Counted from the stretch's first letter, positions 10,990-23,052 are shown. The stretch: DNA of 64,000 bases from Agrypnia vestita (GCA_016648135.1 JADDOH010002576.1:62001-126000); one strand, 5' to 3'. A program made the numbers and translations. Notes: generated by a model from the letters alone, not told the origin.

Positions 10990-12460
10990 TATATCCCAAA
11001 GGAATACACCACATTTTAGATTGGTCATAAATAACGTAGGTATGTAGGGATTGACTAATATTTTAATTTTTATACTCAATGACAAAAAGGATCATCCATA
11101 ATAGAAAGGTAAAATAATGACTTATTTGGGTGTGCCTTGAGCATGGAATTGAATTATTTTGCAGAAATATATTAGATTGCAATCCCAATTAATCTACTTT
11201 TTAATAACAAATATCCTGACATTACAATACGTAAGGTAAAAATCGACTAAATATTGTCGACTTTTCGTCGACTGTGTGCTTAAATATATGTCACGAAGTA
11301 TCAACCAACTGAAAAAAAAATCGAGCCTTATAAGAAAAATATACATTCAGCTCACCTAACAATTAACAAAAAAATTAGGTGGCAAAAAAAATGGACAAAA
11401 AATGGGTTAGGGTCTAAAAAAGTAGGGGGCTAGGAACTTTGTACCTGCAATTGTTTCGGAATTCGGATAACGAAATAGTGAAAGCGCTATTAAAATAAAA
11501 TTATTTATCACATAAATGCTTATAAAACAAACAATATTATTGGCATTATTAAAAAATATTAATTCCTACAATTTTTTATCAACGTCTATCGCACTACTTT
11601 GTTTATTTTGTAACGACCAACTGACAGAAAACCGCATGGCTGACTATGCTAAGGAAGTGTTCTAATATAAATGAATAGGTTAAAAATCGGGATCGGAATT
11701 TAATATTTTGGCGTAACTTTAAAGGAACAGCATTTATTTAAATAGTATCAATTCTAAATAGGTAAAGAAAACATAAAATCATGCCGACGCTAAAACTTGT
11801 TTGTGAATTTTGAATCGGGCGGCCATCTTGTGGCGTCTGTCAACTTGAAGGAACTGACAGCAAGTAACGCGCCGGAAATTCTTACCGTCATGTACAATAT
11901 TCAATGGTCTATAAATGTGCGATATGATAGGATTGGGTCAATTAAAATATTATTCTTAGATGAATAAGGTGTCAATTAAAAATTCCGCTTAAACAAAATT
12001 CCATTATTGTTTAAAACAACAATAAATTACTAACGACAGCAAATATATAACCGGTAAAGCGATGTCGGCGTCCATTTCAAATGTCGCATATGGCTATCTC
12101 GCTCTCTCATGCGGCATTTATACAGGACAGAAATGCGATAGCAAATCTGTAAACACGAAGCCGCAATAGATCTTGACAGTTGAAATCAAAACAACAACAA
12201 TTTTTAATCACGCCAAAAAGACCGAAACGGTCGGAATGTAGAGATTTTGTTAAACAAAATATAAAATGAATCTTAGATTAAGCTTAAATTATTACACAAG
12301 TGATTTAAGCGTCTTTTTAAAGAAAATCGATAATGAACAGTTTGGCAGATATGCCAAAAACACGTGGTAGGTATATATGCTATGACTTTTGATCGATGCA
12401 GTTAAATAAATAAGCGATAGAATTGTAAGAACAAGGCCCGAAAACCCATAGTAACAAGTT
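10990..12460. other. AT-rich intergenic DNA
   Basis: No gene or repeat family is recognised. A block at 11815-11880 has CGGCCATCTTGTGGC and a CTGTCAACTTG / CTGACAG pair like that in the CpG-rich islets. Confidence 0.55.
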
Positions 12461-12469
12461 CTTTCATCA

Positions 12470-13320
12470 AAATGGTGTCAGGCACGCGGTCTACCCGCCG
12501 CTCGGCACGCCGCGGCCCACGAGGCGCGCGCTTGGCGCCATTTTACTTTTGATGCGACACTATCCGAAATCACTTCAAAATGAATTACCACGAGTATTTT
12601 TTGTGTCGGGGAATGGTAAACGTCGGCAACGATAATATACGAATGCGTCGCAAGTGATGTTTTAGTTTGAAATGTCACTTTGACATGTACGTCAAAGTGA
12701 CATCTGGCATGGCGGACGGGGTATCGACACACTCACCCGGAGACAGCAGGTGCGGGGCCGGCGGGAAGCGAACATCCCGCGGAATCTCGCGAGCCATGTC
12801 GCGGACGTCCCTACGTCTCTCGGCGCCGGGGCCCACGGCCCCTCCTGGAGGCAGCATCTCACAGAAGAACAGCGAAACACATACGAATCACACAGTTAAC
12901 GGTAGCGTCTAGTGACGGCTGCAGACGCACAAGTTCACAGTTCACAGTGGACTATAGTTGAGTAGCGTGATGAATTGACGTTTTCCGTTTTGACAAACAA
13001 ACGACTTGTACACAAAACTGACGGGAACAACACCAAAAGTGTATACTTGAGACGAGCGAGTTACTTGCGAGACAAGCGGAGCGCGACTGCTGGCGGGAAG
13101 CGCGCGCGGCTGTCGCCGTCTCTTTCGTTCCCGAGCGACGGGGCATATCTTTTTTCTCTCATGCACGCTACACGGCAGGGCGAATGCAGCGCCGCAAGCC
13201 GGCGGCCATTGCAATCGCCGGACCGCCGAGAAAATACAAAATGTCAAGTTTCCAAAAATACACCTTCCGGCCGTACGAATCGAATCGCTCGCGCTATCTA
13301 GTATTATTTTTAAATTGTCG
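12470..13320 (-). promoter_or_regulatory. CpG-rich block around candidate first exon
   Basis: This is the largest GC- and CpG-rich block of the window. It has open frames on both strands and an inverted TTTGACATGTACGTCAAAG motif (12681-12699). On the minus strand a candidate coding exon with a strong splice donor lies at 12737-12857. The 450 bases upstream of it (to 13310) would be its promoter and 5' UTR. Orientation depends on that exon being real. Confidence 0.35.
12737..12857 (-). CDS. Candidate first coding exon, product unknown
   Basis: On the minus strand an ATG (12857-12855) opens a frame of 40 codons starting MLPPGGAVGPGAERRRDVRD and ending HLLSP. It runs directly into a consensus donor CCGG|GTGAGT (intron begins at plus 12736). 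The ATG has a purine at -3. The peptide is rich in P, R and G and basic in the middle, with no signal peptide or recognisable domain. The next exon would lie to the left, but I could not identify it. What supports it is composition, start context and donor; what is missing is homology. It could equally be a chance GT in GC-rich DNA. Confidence 0.3.
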
Positions 13321-14490
13321 GCAGCGAACCTCCCCCTGACGTAGAATTACAAATCTAAATGAAGGAACCGAAGTATGTACCTATTTTCCGCTTTGCGCTC
13401 GCTACACATAACGAACATGGCCTCGTGACCTGTCAAAAGGCTCTTACGATATTAATTTTCAACTTGGCTAATAAAAATTCTTTGACAAGCTGCCGTTCAA
13501 AGAATTAACATTCAAAGCGTAAAGCGTCAAGTAAAAACAAAATTTATTAATAAAACATTAATGTGATTCATGGTATCTACTTATATTATGAATGCGCTAG
13601 TTTTATATTATTTTTTTAATGCTGATAGATAGATAGGTACCTATAGGTATCTAGTTCTTCAGATAGGTAAGCTAAAATAAAAATGCCCACAAATACTAAG
13701 CCAACAAATGGGGTTTCACTTTCTCTGGTCGTACTGACGCCATCAAATGAAAATTTACTCTTAGTTTCGAAAAATATTTGAAATGTTAGGCAATTTAGGG
13801 GTGGTATTCAATCATGGTAACACTTTCATGTTTCTTACTAATTGCACAAAAAATAGCCAAAATGTATGAACCATATAGCCACAGCTCTCTATGTGTACCA
13901 GTTCTGTTACATTCTGTATAACATAAGAATGTGAAGTTATCGCGTTAAATTTTTTTAGTCTTTATTTTACTATCGTAATATTTCTATCCCGATTATTATC
14001 ATATTATTCATATGTAAATACACCTAATATCATTGTATTATTTGTCTCTGTTAAAATATTTATTTTCGAATTTGTTCCAAAAAAAATGTTTACGTAAAAG
14101 TCATGCTTCATTATACCTACCGCATGCGTCTGATATATGGATAGTTAGAAAAATGATTTTATCTCGAATCATTATTATTGACAGGTTACTTATAGTCATA
14201 ATAATTAAATAAATAAATATTAAGATATTTTTCTTGACAATTTTATACAGTCCAAGAAAAACCTGTTAAATTAGTTTCTCACTTTAACAAGTCCACTCCA
14301 ATGCAAACGATTTCACTTAAACAAATTCACAAACACATACACACACCTTACACTCGGTTGTCAAGTAATTTGTACTATTTATATTATGTAGACGTGTCGC
14401 TAGGTTACTATGTATTTGTTGAGGCACATTATTCAAATGCAAATAAATTATATTATGTGTAAATGTAAATTATATTGTATTGCACCAATC
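13321..14490. other. AT-rich DNA, nothing recognised
   Basis: No convincing frame is present. A short imperfect GATAGATAGATAGGTACC run (13624-13641) and GTACCTA-type repeats are the only local structure. Confidence 0.6.
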
Positions 14491-14492
14491 TT

Positions 14493-14735
14493 CTATATAA
14501 ATAAAAACGTTCGTTTGTACAAAATCGATAATCTCTGAAAGTTCTTCACCGATTGCTTTGAAATTTTGCCACAACGTTGCATTCAAATACGAGGATGTTT
14601 GTGTATACCTAATTTGTTTTTATATACCTACTATTTATTTATATAAATAAAAATGTAAATGTTCGATTGTCCAAAATCTTAAATCTATTAAAGTTCTTTT
14701 TTACACAACGTTGCATTCAAAATCTCACAAATTGT
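14493..14735 (+). repeat. Helitron-like 5' end, present twice
   Basis: TCTATATAAATAAAAACGTT (from 14493), then AAAATCGATAATCTCTGAAAG and GATTGCTTTGAAATTTTGCC, has the form of many insect Helitron 5' ends: TC start, AT-rich lead, then a CCGAT-TT-(A/G)AAAT block. A diverged second copy starts near 14640 and shares TATATAAATAAAAATG, AAAGTTCTT and ACAACGTTGCATTCAAA. Whether either belongs to the 3' part at 15600-16351 is not clear. Confidence 0.4.
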
Positions 14736-15599
14736 TTGGAAAAAAAAAGGCGTCGGTACTAACCCTTTCAATATTGATAAATATTTAGATAGGTAGGTAT
14801 AACATTTTTCAAACTCAATTTTTTGATTACATTCGGTTATCTTTGATTAAACAAAACGTTTAAACCGATGAGAAAGTGCAACCTATCATATCGCGATATT
14901 TCAAAATAAAAAACATTTGTGTATGGATACATTGATTTAGTGTGCACATTTTTTTTCAAAATATTTTTTTGCGTTTTCTTTTTATTCAGTTAGTGTCTTT
15001 AGTACAAAATCTAGGAAAGTGTAGTTTCATTAATAGCCTACGTCAGCTTATTTGATTATTCCTACCTATTAATTAGTATAGCTTCTACTCTAGATCGCTA
15101 CTAAGATAAATATATTAAACTAGAAAAAAAACAAAAATTAAATATTTGTTCTATACAAATATAAAAAAAAATAACTAACCCAAAATTCATATACCACGTA
15201 AAAATGTCTTTACACTTTTAGACTCTTACATACAAATTGAAAAAAAAATCACTGAAAATTGCTATATTACGGAAAAGTTCTCATTACACAATGAAAAATG
15301 TTATTCCATACAAATTGGAAAAATATAATATTTACATAAAAATATAATAATAACAAACAAAAATATAAAAAACAACACGCAAAAATTCCTGTGTGAACGA
15401 ACTTTATGTGCATAAACGGAAAGAATGCAAAAAAAGCGAAAGAAAATAACCCAACCATACGACGTATTGTCTAGCACCAACCCTCAGGTATAGAACGCCG
15501 ATAGGCGTTTTCAGCACTGGATGTGTTAGACGATAAGACGATGTTCCGAGGTTTATAATAACCATTAATATTGCATTACAATATTAAACACAATTACAA

Positions 15600-16351
15600 C
15601 ATACTTCTACAAATCTGTACCTATAAAACTCAATGTCTATCTGTCTGTTCTCTATAAAAATCTACGCTGTTTGTCCGATTCGACTAAAATTATGCATCCT
15701 TATGCTTTAGGACCCGGCGGATAACATAGGCGACATTTCCCTGCTCACCTTTTACCCCTTTCCCCCTGATGTATTGTCAATACAAATCTGTACCGTTCGA
15801 CAGATCGGACTCAAAATTTGCAAACTTATTCTTTAGGACTAGATGGGTAATATAGGTGACATTGCCCCTTCCCTCTCTACCCCACTCCCTCTCCCAGATA
15901 CATTTTCTGTACAAATCTACACCGTTTGACCAATCTGACTCAAATTTTGACACGGTATATATAGGTAACATTTCCCCTCACCGTTTACCCCACCCCGCTC
16001 CTCCGATATATTTTCCATGTAAATCTGTATCTTTTGACCGATCTGATCCGATTATATATACTTATTCTTTAGGACCAGTCGGATAATATTGGCGACATTT
16101 CCCCTTCCCCCTCTAAGCCATCCCCTCCTCCAGATCTATTTTCTGTACAAATCTACTTCGCTTGACTGATTGGACCCAAATTTTGCAAACATATTCCCGA
16201 TAGAAAAAATAGGCCACGTTTAAATGCCTTGATTAAATGGAAACATTGTTTTAATTAGCGGCTTTGCAAAACAATGAAAACTTTGTTTCCCCCCACAAAT
16301 TTATTTTCAACTTAATCCTTAATCCGTGCAAGGCCGGGTACGACCAGCTAA
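15600..16351 (+). mobile_element. Helitron-like element with about 130-base tandem units
   Basis: At least four diverged units follow each other. Each has TACAAATCTACACCGTTTGA, CGATCTGACTCAAATTTTGC, TTATTCTTTAGGACC, GGCGACATTTCCCC and a C/T-rich run ending CAGATATATTTTC. The array ends with TTAATCCGTGCAAGGCCGGG, then ACCAGCTAA followed by T. A short GC-rich palindromic piece and CTRR before T are typical of Helitron 3' ends. A reverse copy with one or two such units lies at 28240-28735. No Rep/helicase frame is present, so the element is non-autonomous. Confidence 0.5.
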
Positions 16352-16509
16352 TATTAAAGAAATATCTTTGTTCCGCGAAACAAAGAAGCAATTATAAAAT
16401 AAAGAATGATAAACATAAAAAAAATTATGGACTATTAGTGAATATAAACTTCGCATCTGAATACTTAAACTTATCAATCAAATGACATTAAAAAACCGAA
16501 CTAGTGTGG

Positions 16510-16710
16510 TGTATATAAAAGTTACTGTAATGATAGTTCAACGTTTTGTAAAAAATAAGTCAAAAATATTGAGAGAGAAAAATGCAAACTTTGATATTGC
16601 AAAACTCTTTGACTATTTATATAAGGTCGTGACTGCTTGAACATTTTCGACTCATAATCAAGGCAGCAATATAGTCCTGCGAGGTTATTAATGTTTTCTA
16701 AGTAACCCTG
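16510..16710 (-). mobile_element. R1-related MITE fragment with TAACCCTG end
   Basis: Blocks GTTCAACGTTTTGTAAAAAA, AAAATGCAAACTTTGATATT, TGAACATTTTCGACTCATAA and CCTGCGAGGTTATTAATGTT lead to AGTAACCCTG followed by TA. They are the reverse of the inner part of the composite at 23053-23929, which begins TA-CAGGGTTATTTGG at 23392. It is a second terminal type (CAGGGTTA) of the same mariner-like group. Confidence 0.6.
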
Positions 16711-16839
16711 TATACGAAGTTAATTTAGGCTAATTATTTAAACGTGTTTATAATTTATTCATTTTAAATATAACTATTATAAAAAAGATATGTTTCAGTT
16801 ATAAAAAAAATAAATATTTAAAATATCTTACCCCCGTGG

Positions 16840-17095
16840 TAGGGATAGAGGTTAGAGCGCCACTCTTCTGTCCTAACTCCACATAACTTTCGTCTTATTC
16901 ACATTTATACTTCTTTGCATGCATGCTCGACGATAGTTGAGGCTCCTAAAATGACTATCTTCCAATATCTGGTTAATCTGGTCATGCCACGTCTTCCGCT
17001 GGCGCCCTCTTTCTGGCGCCGTCAATACTTTATATATCTTTATTGCCACTATTTCTTCATTCATTCGCTCAACATGCCCACACCATCTGAAAGAC
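16840..17095 (-). pseudogene. Non-LTR retrotransposon pol C-terminal tail
   Basis: On the minus strand the frame reads RWCGHVERMNEEIVAIKIYK, then RGRQRKTWHDQINQILED and later RRACMQRSINV. The W-GHVERM motif, the RGRxRKTWxDQI motif and the RRACMxRxxNVxxAKV tail are hallmarks of RTE-like insect non-LTR polymerases. The match runs to about plus 17095; the reverse transcriptase core upstream is not found. A second copy with the same tail lies on the plus strand at 24731-25054. The fragment is open but lacks its catalytic part, so it cannot act alone. Confidence 0.65.
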
Positions 17096-17179
17096 CTTTA
17101 TTTAATTCTATTAACTATGCTAAGATCAGCTTTACATCATTTCCTAATATTTTCATTATTTTCATTCTTTACTTATTAT

Positions 17180-18630
17180 AAATGGATTTGCCACACAAAA
17201 TAAACTATATTGAAAAAATCGGTAAAAATCATTTTTGCATATTTTCTAAAAGGTCTATCAACTTTTCCGTTTGCAACTAGGTAACATAAGTAAATGAGGA
17301 CACTCATTCCCATATATTTCACTTTAGAGTGTTTAACAAAGTTGAAAAGTAAATAATAATTAAATATAACGCTTTGTGAATATAACAGACATACAAAAAG
17401 TATAATTTAATGTCTTTAATATTCGAATCAATCAATTTAGCACAACGAGGGTGAACATTGACAAGGAAAAAAATAACTTACATTCTCTGGATGAAATTCG
17501 ACGTTTTTCAATCAAGCTTTTTCACACTTTATTCGTGGATTTTTCGCAAATTATTATCAGTGGACTATTATTAGGTTAAGTAAAAAATCTTTTTTTCCCA
17601 TAATTTTTACTTTTGTAATTTTATTCTTTGCGCTATAAGTCTGCGCGCTATTGAGTTTGTAAAATGCGCGTTTAGCCTTGCGCGCGTTGTCTCGCGCGCA
17701 ATTGTCGGGATGCCGTGTTTTTTTTTATAGTCCTTAATGATACAGGGAGGAGGCCCAATTACTGTCCCCAAACACACAATGTAGAGTTATCTATAAAAGG
17801 TAAAATTCGCAAATAAAAAAAGTTATTTTGAAATGGTAATATGTATTTAGATTACTTTTCAAACCAGATAATTTGAACATGATTATTATGAGTCTCGCTT
17901 CTGAAGTAAATAATGTATGTACTTCTCCGCAAATTAATCCACGATAAAATTTATTTCAAAATATCTTCACTAAATAAATGTAATTGTCATTATCTTTTTT
18001 CCACTTCCACCAAGATTGCAATCAGGCTACCGTCCAACAATTGATTTGATTTAATATTTATTTTATGGATCAGTTAGTATACGCTTGTTCTGACGAAGGC
18101 ACAATGGTATCGAAATTCATCTAAGTTAAATTCGTCAAAGTGGTTAGTGCAAAGATTGTGTATTTAAAAAAACGCACATAAATATTTTTTCGATGTGAGG
18201 TCGTAGATACAGAGAAGTTGCCCAAAAGAAAACCTACGCCAGAAATCTAGTAAAAGTCTGCAAAGAAAACATTATTTGTATTAATAAAGACTTAATAATG
18301 ATATCTGCTACGTTGCTTCGAGGGAGTCAGAAAGATATAATAAAAACTCATTAAAGCTAGAAACACGTGTTTCAATTAAATTAATAGGCTGAAAGTTTAA
18401 GAGGAAAAGGGTAAATAAAGCCCCATTACAAATCTACCTCGTCGTTTATTGACGAAAAAAAAAGTTTATATATAATTTTACACACTGTTTTTGATGTTTG
18501 TATCGTTAACTTTGTGGTTAGACATAATTATAAATTTCAAAAAACTCACAACTAAAATAAAAAAATTACATAAAAAAACTAATAATAAATCATCAACTAA
18601 AAATATTTGGTTGTTTATACTAAATATAGC
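17180..18630. other. AT-rich DNA with a CG hairpin
   Basis: No gene is recognised. TTGCGCGCG-ttgtct-CGCGCGCAA (17678-17701) forms a perfect nine-base stem in a short CpG-rich patch (17640-17710) that otherwise lies in AT-rich DNA. Confidence 0.55.
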
Positions 18631-18638
18631 CACATAGA

Positions 18639-19151
18639 TTAGAACAGCAAATAATATTCGTGCAGTAAAAAAATATACGGTAACATTGGCGCCTCTGGCT
18701 GTAGGCAGAGTAGGCATTTAAAAATATCCAGCGGCTCTTGAGTCACGAAAAAAACAAAAGTGAGACAGTGACATATGCCCATCAAAAAGCATAGACAAGC
18801 CAGGAAGGGGCAGGAGAATAGAGGAGTAATTAGCGTGTTGCTGTGACGGTTCTGTGCCCCATTCGGAATGCGGCTGTCCGTTCTATTTCCGTTGGTCTGA
18901 GTGGTCGTGCACATTTCACGTGGAGAGCGCTCGACGGGGACAATCGGCGCGCTCACTCCGCACACAGCACGGAGCTGGCGCTGGCGAGAGCATCGGACGT
19001 AGTCTGGACTGCACATATTGCGGAACACCTTAAAAAGGATGAGAGGAGAAAACACTTCGACAACCGCATAAGCGAAGGACAGGAATGGTAAAGATTTCCG
19101 GAAATGGAGGCGCTCCTGACAAATGTTCCACCTTCCTCTATAACTTATCAC
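18639..19151 (-). other. 170-codon open frame, product not recognised
   Basis: This is the longest open frame in the window. It is cysteine- and phenylalanine-rich with a hydrophobic stretch near its end (LITPLFSCPFLACLCFLMGI), and a second frame is open on the other strand (18843-19091). I recognise no domain. The middle third is GC-rich (18840-19090), which alone lowers stop frequency. It may be a diverged coding exon, but a chance frame is at least as likely. Confidence 0.12.
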
Positions 19152-19444
19152 ATCGTGATCCTCGTTGCATGATGTGGCACGGGGCGTGCACTCAACACGA
19201 TCAAAAAACCTATAATTTCAGAGAAAAAAACCTTAATTACGTATTTATATATTTGATATAATATGTATACATATAATAAGTGTGTAAGTTTGCAAATGCA
19301 AACAATTTGCAAATAATGCGCAAATAATTTAAATATATAAAAATACAACTAGAGTCATCTAGCGTATGCACACGTAGTACACATAAAGCTACGAATGTGT
19401 GTAATACAATAACACAGATTTTTGCAATATCTGCACCAAACATA

Positions 19445-19620
19445 GACCTCTTTCCATTTAAGAAAGACAATCAAATTAGAATGTGTAAGCCGTGCGTACG
19501 AGGTACATTGTTTCGTTGTGTTGGTGTTTATACCCGTAAACACCGACACAACGAAACAATGTGCGTCGTACGCGCGGTTTACACATTAGTTTGATTGACT
19601 TTCTTAAATGGAAAGAGGTC
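19445..19620. mobile_element. Foldback MITE, 88-base arms, TA target
   Basis: GACCTCTTTCCATTTAAGAA at the left is matched by its reverse complement at the right. The arms continue inward through CAATCAAA, ATGTGTAA, GTACG and ACATTGTTTCGTTGTG to a tiny loop near 19532 (TTTATACCCGTAAA). Both ends are flanked by TA (19443-19444 and 19621-19622), the target duplication of Tc1/mariner elements. The arms differ at only a few bases, implying a young insertion. No coding sequence. Confidence 0.75.
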
Positions 19621-19622
19621 TA

Positions 19623-20160
19623 CCTATACTAACTAAACGTAATAGTAATGTCTGTCTGCCGCGTGACATTCTGAAAAGATAAATAGAAATCTTCGCCTGA
19701 ACAGACGTATTTCAAAACGGCGCACATACGAGGGTAGTACCATATTGAATTAACTTACTACTTTGGGAAGATGATGCTGATGATATTAAAATGCCGTTAT
19801 ATACTCAATCGAGTTTTGTGTTCGTACATTGCTTAGTTGTCAAGTAGCGTCTGACGGTCTAAACATTTTTTAAAATATTAAAATTGAGAATTAGAGCGTG
19901 ATGTTAGATAGAATTAGATGTGAATAAGAGAGCGTATTTACGTTGGTGTTCACCTTCTCATGTGACATTTAAAAATCCGTTTTCGGTGGGAATCCATTGA
20001 CAATGTTTCTAATGAGGGTCATTTGGTCGACGTGTTAAGGCCAAAAATAATTACTTAAACTATGTATTGGGTGACCGATGATTGAAGATAAGGAAAATTG
20101 CAGCAAGGTTAGATAAGGTGTCATTAAAGATCATCTTCGTAAGAGTAAGGTAAGTACAAG
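19623..20160. other. No recognised feature
   Basis: Mixed AT-rich sequence; no repeat partner or frame of note is visible. Confidence 0.55.
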
Positions 20161-20164
20161 ATAG

Positions 20165-20690
20165 GTGCCTAAAAATCCTTTTACTGTTAAAAAACTGGAA
20201 CGTTATACCACTGAGTTTTTGGAGCTGTGCCGTGGAAAAAAGAAAGAAGTTACAGGCGACGAAACCTTGGTCCTCTACGGAGATGAAGAATCTTCTAGAA
20301 AAGCAGAAGTGCCGCCATCAAGGAAAAAGATTATGGCAACAGTATTTTAGTATTCTAAGAGTTTTCTCATGATTGATCTCGAGGAAAGAAATATGTACTT
20401 GGATAAAGAGCACGCATTCATGTTCTATCCTACGTATCGTAGAAGTAGTCTGGGAATCTCCAGAAAGAGTCCTGGTGTATGATGCATCAGTATTCACCTC
20501 CGTAGTCGCGGAGAATGCAACTTCACTAAAATCGACTATCCACCTTACAGCCCAGATATGATCCCCAGAGATCTGATATCTGTTCTTAAATTTGAAGGCT
20601 GACTTCCATGGGTACAAAATTGCAAGTGACGAAGAATTACAAATTGCTATTTTAATTCATTTTTAGAGGAAATCTTCAGAATACTTTTAA
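20165..20690 (+). pseudogene. Mariner-family transposase C-terminal relic
   Basis: The frame from 20165 reads FLELCRGKKKEVTGDETLVL, where VTGDET is the first catalytic aspartate block of mariner transposases (TGDExW). It continues to KKIMATVF, with a stop where family members have W (MATVFWD), then FLMIDLEE. In another frame DYPPYSPD (20534-20557) gives the second block, followed by SDEELQIA. The DDE spacing and order are right for mariner, but stops and frameshifts are frequent. The 831-base TTAA element at 20691 is inserted downstream, inside or at the edge of the relic. No N-terminal DNA-binding domain is seen. Confidence 0.65.
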
Positions 20691-21521
20691 GGCGGCACAT
20701 TCACTGCAAATGCATATTTCGGCGTTTTTTTACGAAAATGTGGGCTTTTATTATTCATTTATATGAGAATGTATATTCTTGACTGCAATTTTTTTAGGGC
20801 AATAACTTATATAGAACCTTTGTTACTATATAAAAGTAATAAACTGAACATTATTTACAATAATTAATAAAATGTAAGCATTAATCGACAGGCCGCGGCC
20901 AAAAAATCGTTTTTAGCGTCCTAGGTGGTGCTAATTTTTAATGAATATTTATATGTGCGAATAATATGTTTTTTCATACGTATAAAGTATACTTCATTAT
21001 CTAGAATCTAAGGAAATTAAGAAATATTAAATATTAATAAAGTTATAACGTTTTAAATTTGCAAGAAATTTTTACGTTTTTTCTTGATTTAATTAATATT
21101 TTTCTGTTTTATAATTACGTCATTTATTGACACATTTCATACTTTGGAGTTTTTATTTTTAACTATTAATTAAAGTGTTTTTATTAAAAAAACTAACTTT
21201 TATTAAGTGATTAAAGCCTTGAAATACGGGAATAAATAGAACATATTATGCGTACATATAAATATTCATTAAAAATTAGAGCCGCCTAGGAGACTAAAAA
21301 CGATTTTTTGGCCGTGGCCTATCGATTAATGCTTATATTTTATTAATTATTGTAAATAATGTCCAGTTTATTACTTTTATATAATAACAAAGGTTCTATC
21401 TAAGTTATTGCCCTAAAAAAAGCAGTCTAGAGTATATATTCTAATATAAATTAATAATAGAAAACCCAAATTGTCGTATAAAAAAAACGCCGAAATATGC
21501 ATTTGCAGTGAATGTCAAGCC
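20691..21521. mobile_element. 831-base TTAA-flanked element, about 280-base TIRs
   Basis: Two long inverted arms (20691-20970 and 21242-21521) share GGCGGCACATTCACTGCAAA at the left tip against TTTGCAGTGAATGTCAAGCC at the right. They also share ATATTTCGGCGTTTTTT, CAATAACTTATATAGAACC, GGCCGCGGCCAAAAAATCG and AATGAATATTTATATG. Both tips abut TTAA (20687-20690, 21522-21525), the target site of piggyBac-type transposons. The middle 270 bases are AT-rich and non-coding. A half copy, including part of the middle, lies at 60130-60682. TIRs this long are unusual for piggyBac MITEs. Confidence 0.7.
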
Positions 21522-21525
21522 TTAA

Positions 21526-23050
21526 GGAAATAGGGTTGTTAATTTAAAAATCAGAAAAATGAATTAAAATAAAATATGATTATATTGAAAAGTATGAAAA
21601 TAAATATTTTTTCTTTTCTAAATGCATTACGATTTTTCATAAATTTAGGTAGGTATTAAACTAACATTAAACAGGACTCAATGTACGTATGTAGGATATA
21701 TTTATATTGTGTACACATAATAAAATAAATACACATTCTTGTGCATCAATGTATTGATTGATTTGGATCACCAATTTGTTGTTGGAGTTTCTATTAAGAG
21801 CAATTTTACCGAACCTTATTTACTATTATTAAATATCTTGCAGTTGTTCTATTGTTCCCAAGACTCGCGTCAATAATTTTCCTTACCATCATTGACCATG
21901 TAGATTCATGAGTGAATGGGATACGTCCAAATAATCTTTCAGATAAATCAGTGAGTACACCTTGAAACTGAACTCATTTATTACAAATTTTTAATATAGG
22001 CCATATTCGTATAATTTTAAAAAAGCACATAGGTACAAAAAAAATTGAACTTCAAAATTTTCGAGAAATACTCAATTATATGTTATTTTTCTGTCCACGG
22101 TAGAACTGCTTCATTATCAATATAAGATCTGCATTCCAAAGATCAAAAGCATCAAACGTTTTTATCTCAATCTTGTATATTTTGACATCTAACGGTTTTC
22201 TTCTCTGAGAGAATCTGTAGGATACGTTTCGAAGCGATGGTATCTACAAAGTTCTCATACAGCTGAAAGAAGTGTACACACATGAATTTTAATATAATTT
22301 TTAAATTATTAATACGTATGTGTTAATCTTTTATAATCTTCAATGTTCTACTCTATTGAGCGACAGTATACAGATGTCAGCAAATCAGGACTGTGGGAGT
22401 CATTTAAAAATTTATCGACCCCGATTTTACTTTACAATCCGACTAAGCTGCATGCGCTAAGGGGAGACGGCAATATAATTCATGATAGAATAACTGGCCG
22501 CATAAATGTATTGCTTATTGATGATTCGCTCTCGCCCCAGACATTTCAAGCATACATATTGGTTATTTTATAAAGGATCTATGACATATATTACAGATAA
22601 GCCAAAAAATAACATACTAGAAAAAAAAAGAATAATTAAAACACCCAATATGGGTGGGCAGAACGACCCATGAATGTCTCAATCCTGCAACCACGGCAAG
22701 TTCTGTCTACGACAGTACACCACAGGATGAAGAGTAGTACCACAAGGTTGGACGGAATAGTCGCATCTGGCTGGAGAGGTACTGGAGTCAACTTCCAGGG
22801 CGACACAGAACCGATAATTTGTAGAGCATGTGTGTACGAGCCGTCTCATGCGATTGAGGGCTACTATGGCAGAAGTAAAAAGAATAAATATATCAACACA
22901 TATTAACAAACAGCAAATATGAAAAAAATCTAGTAGGTACAGATGGCGAATTAACTTATAAACTTAATACTCATAACTTAACATCCAGTAACCTAATTAA
23001 TTGCCGTGCATGATAGAAAACTGAAAATAAATAATAATAAAAATTATATA
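21526..23050. other. AT-rich DNA, two unassigned frames
   Basis: Frames at 22343-22573 and 22670-22906 have no recognised domain. The second lies in a GC-richer patch (22650-22870) open on both strands and might be an old repeat. Confidence 0.5.
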
Positions 23051-23052
23051 TC

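Noticed and set aside
12667..12912. 81-codon plus-strand frame in the CpG-rich block
   Set aside because: It overlaps the minus-strand candidate exon, which has the better splice donor; the peptide has no recognisable feature.
12942..13301. 101- and 108-codon frames on both strands
   Set aside because: Mutually antisense frames in CpG-rich DNA; more likely promoter/5' UTR sequence.
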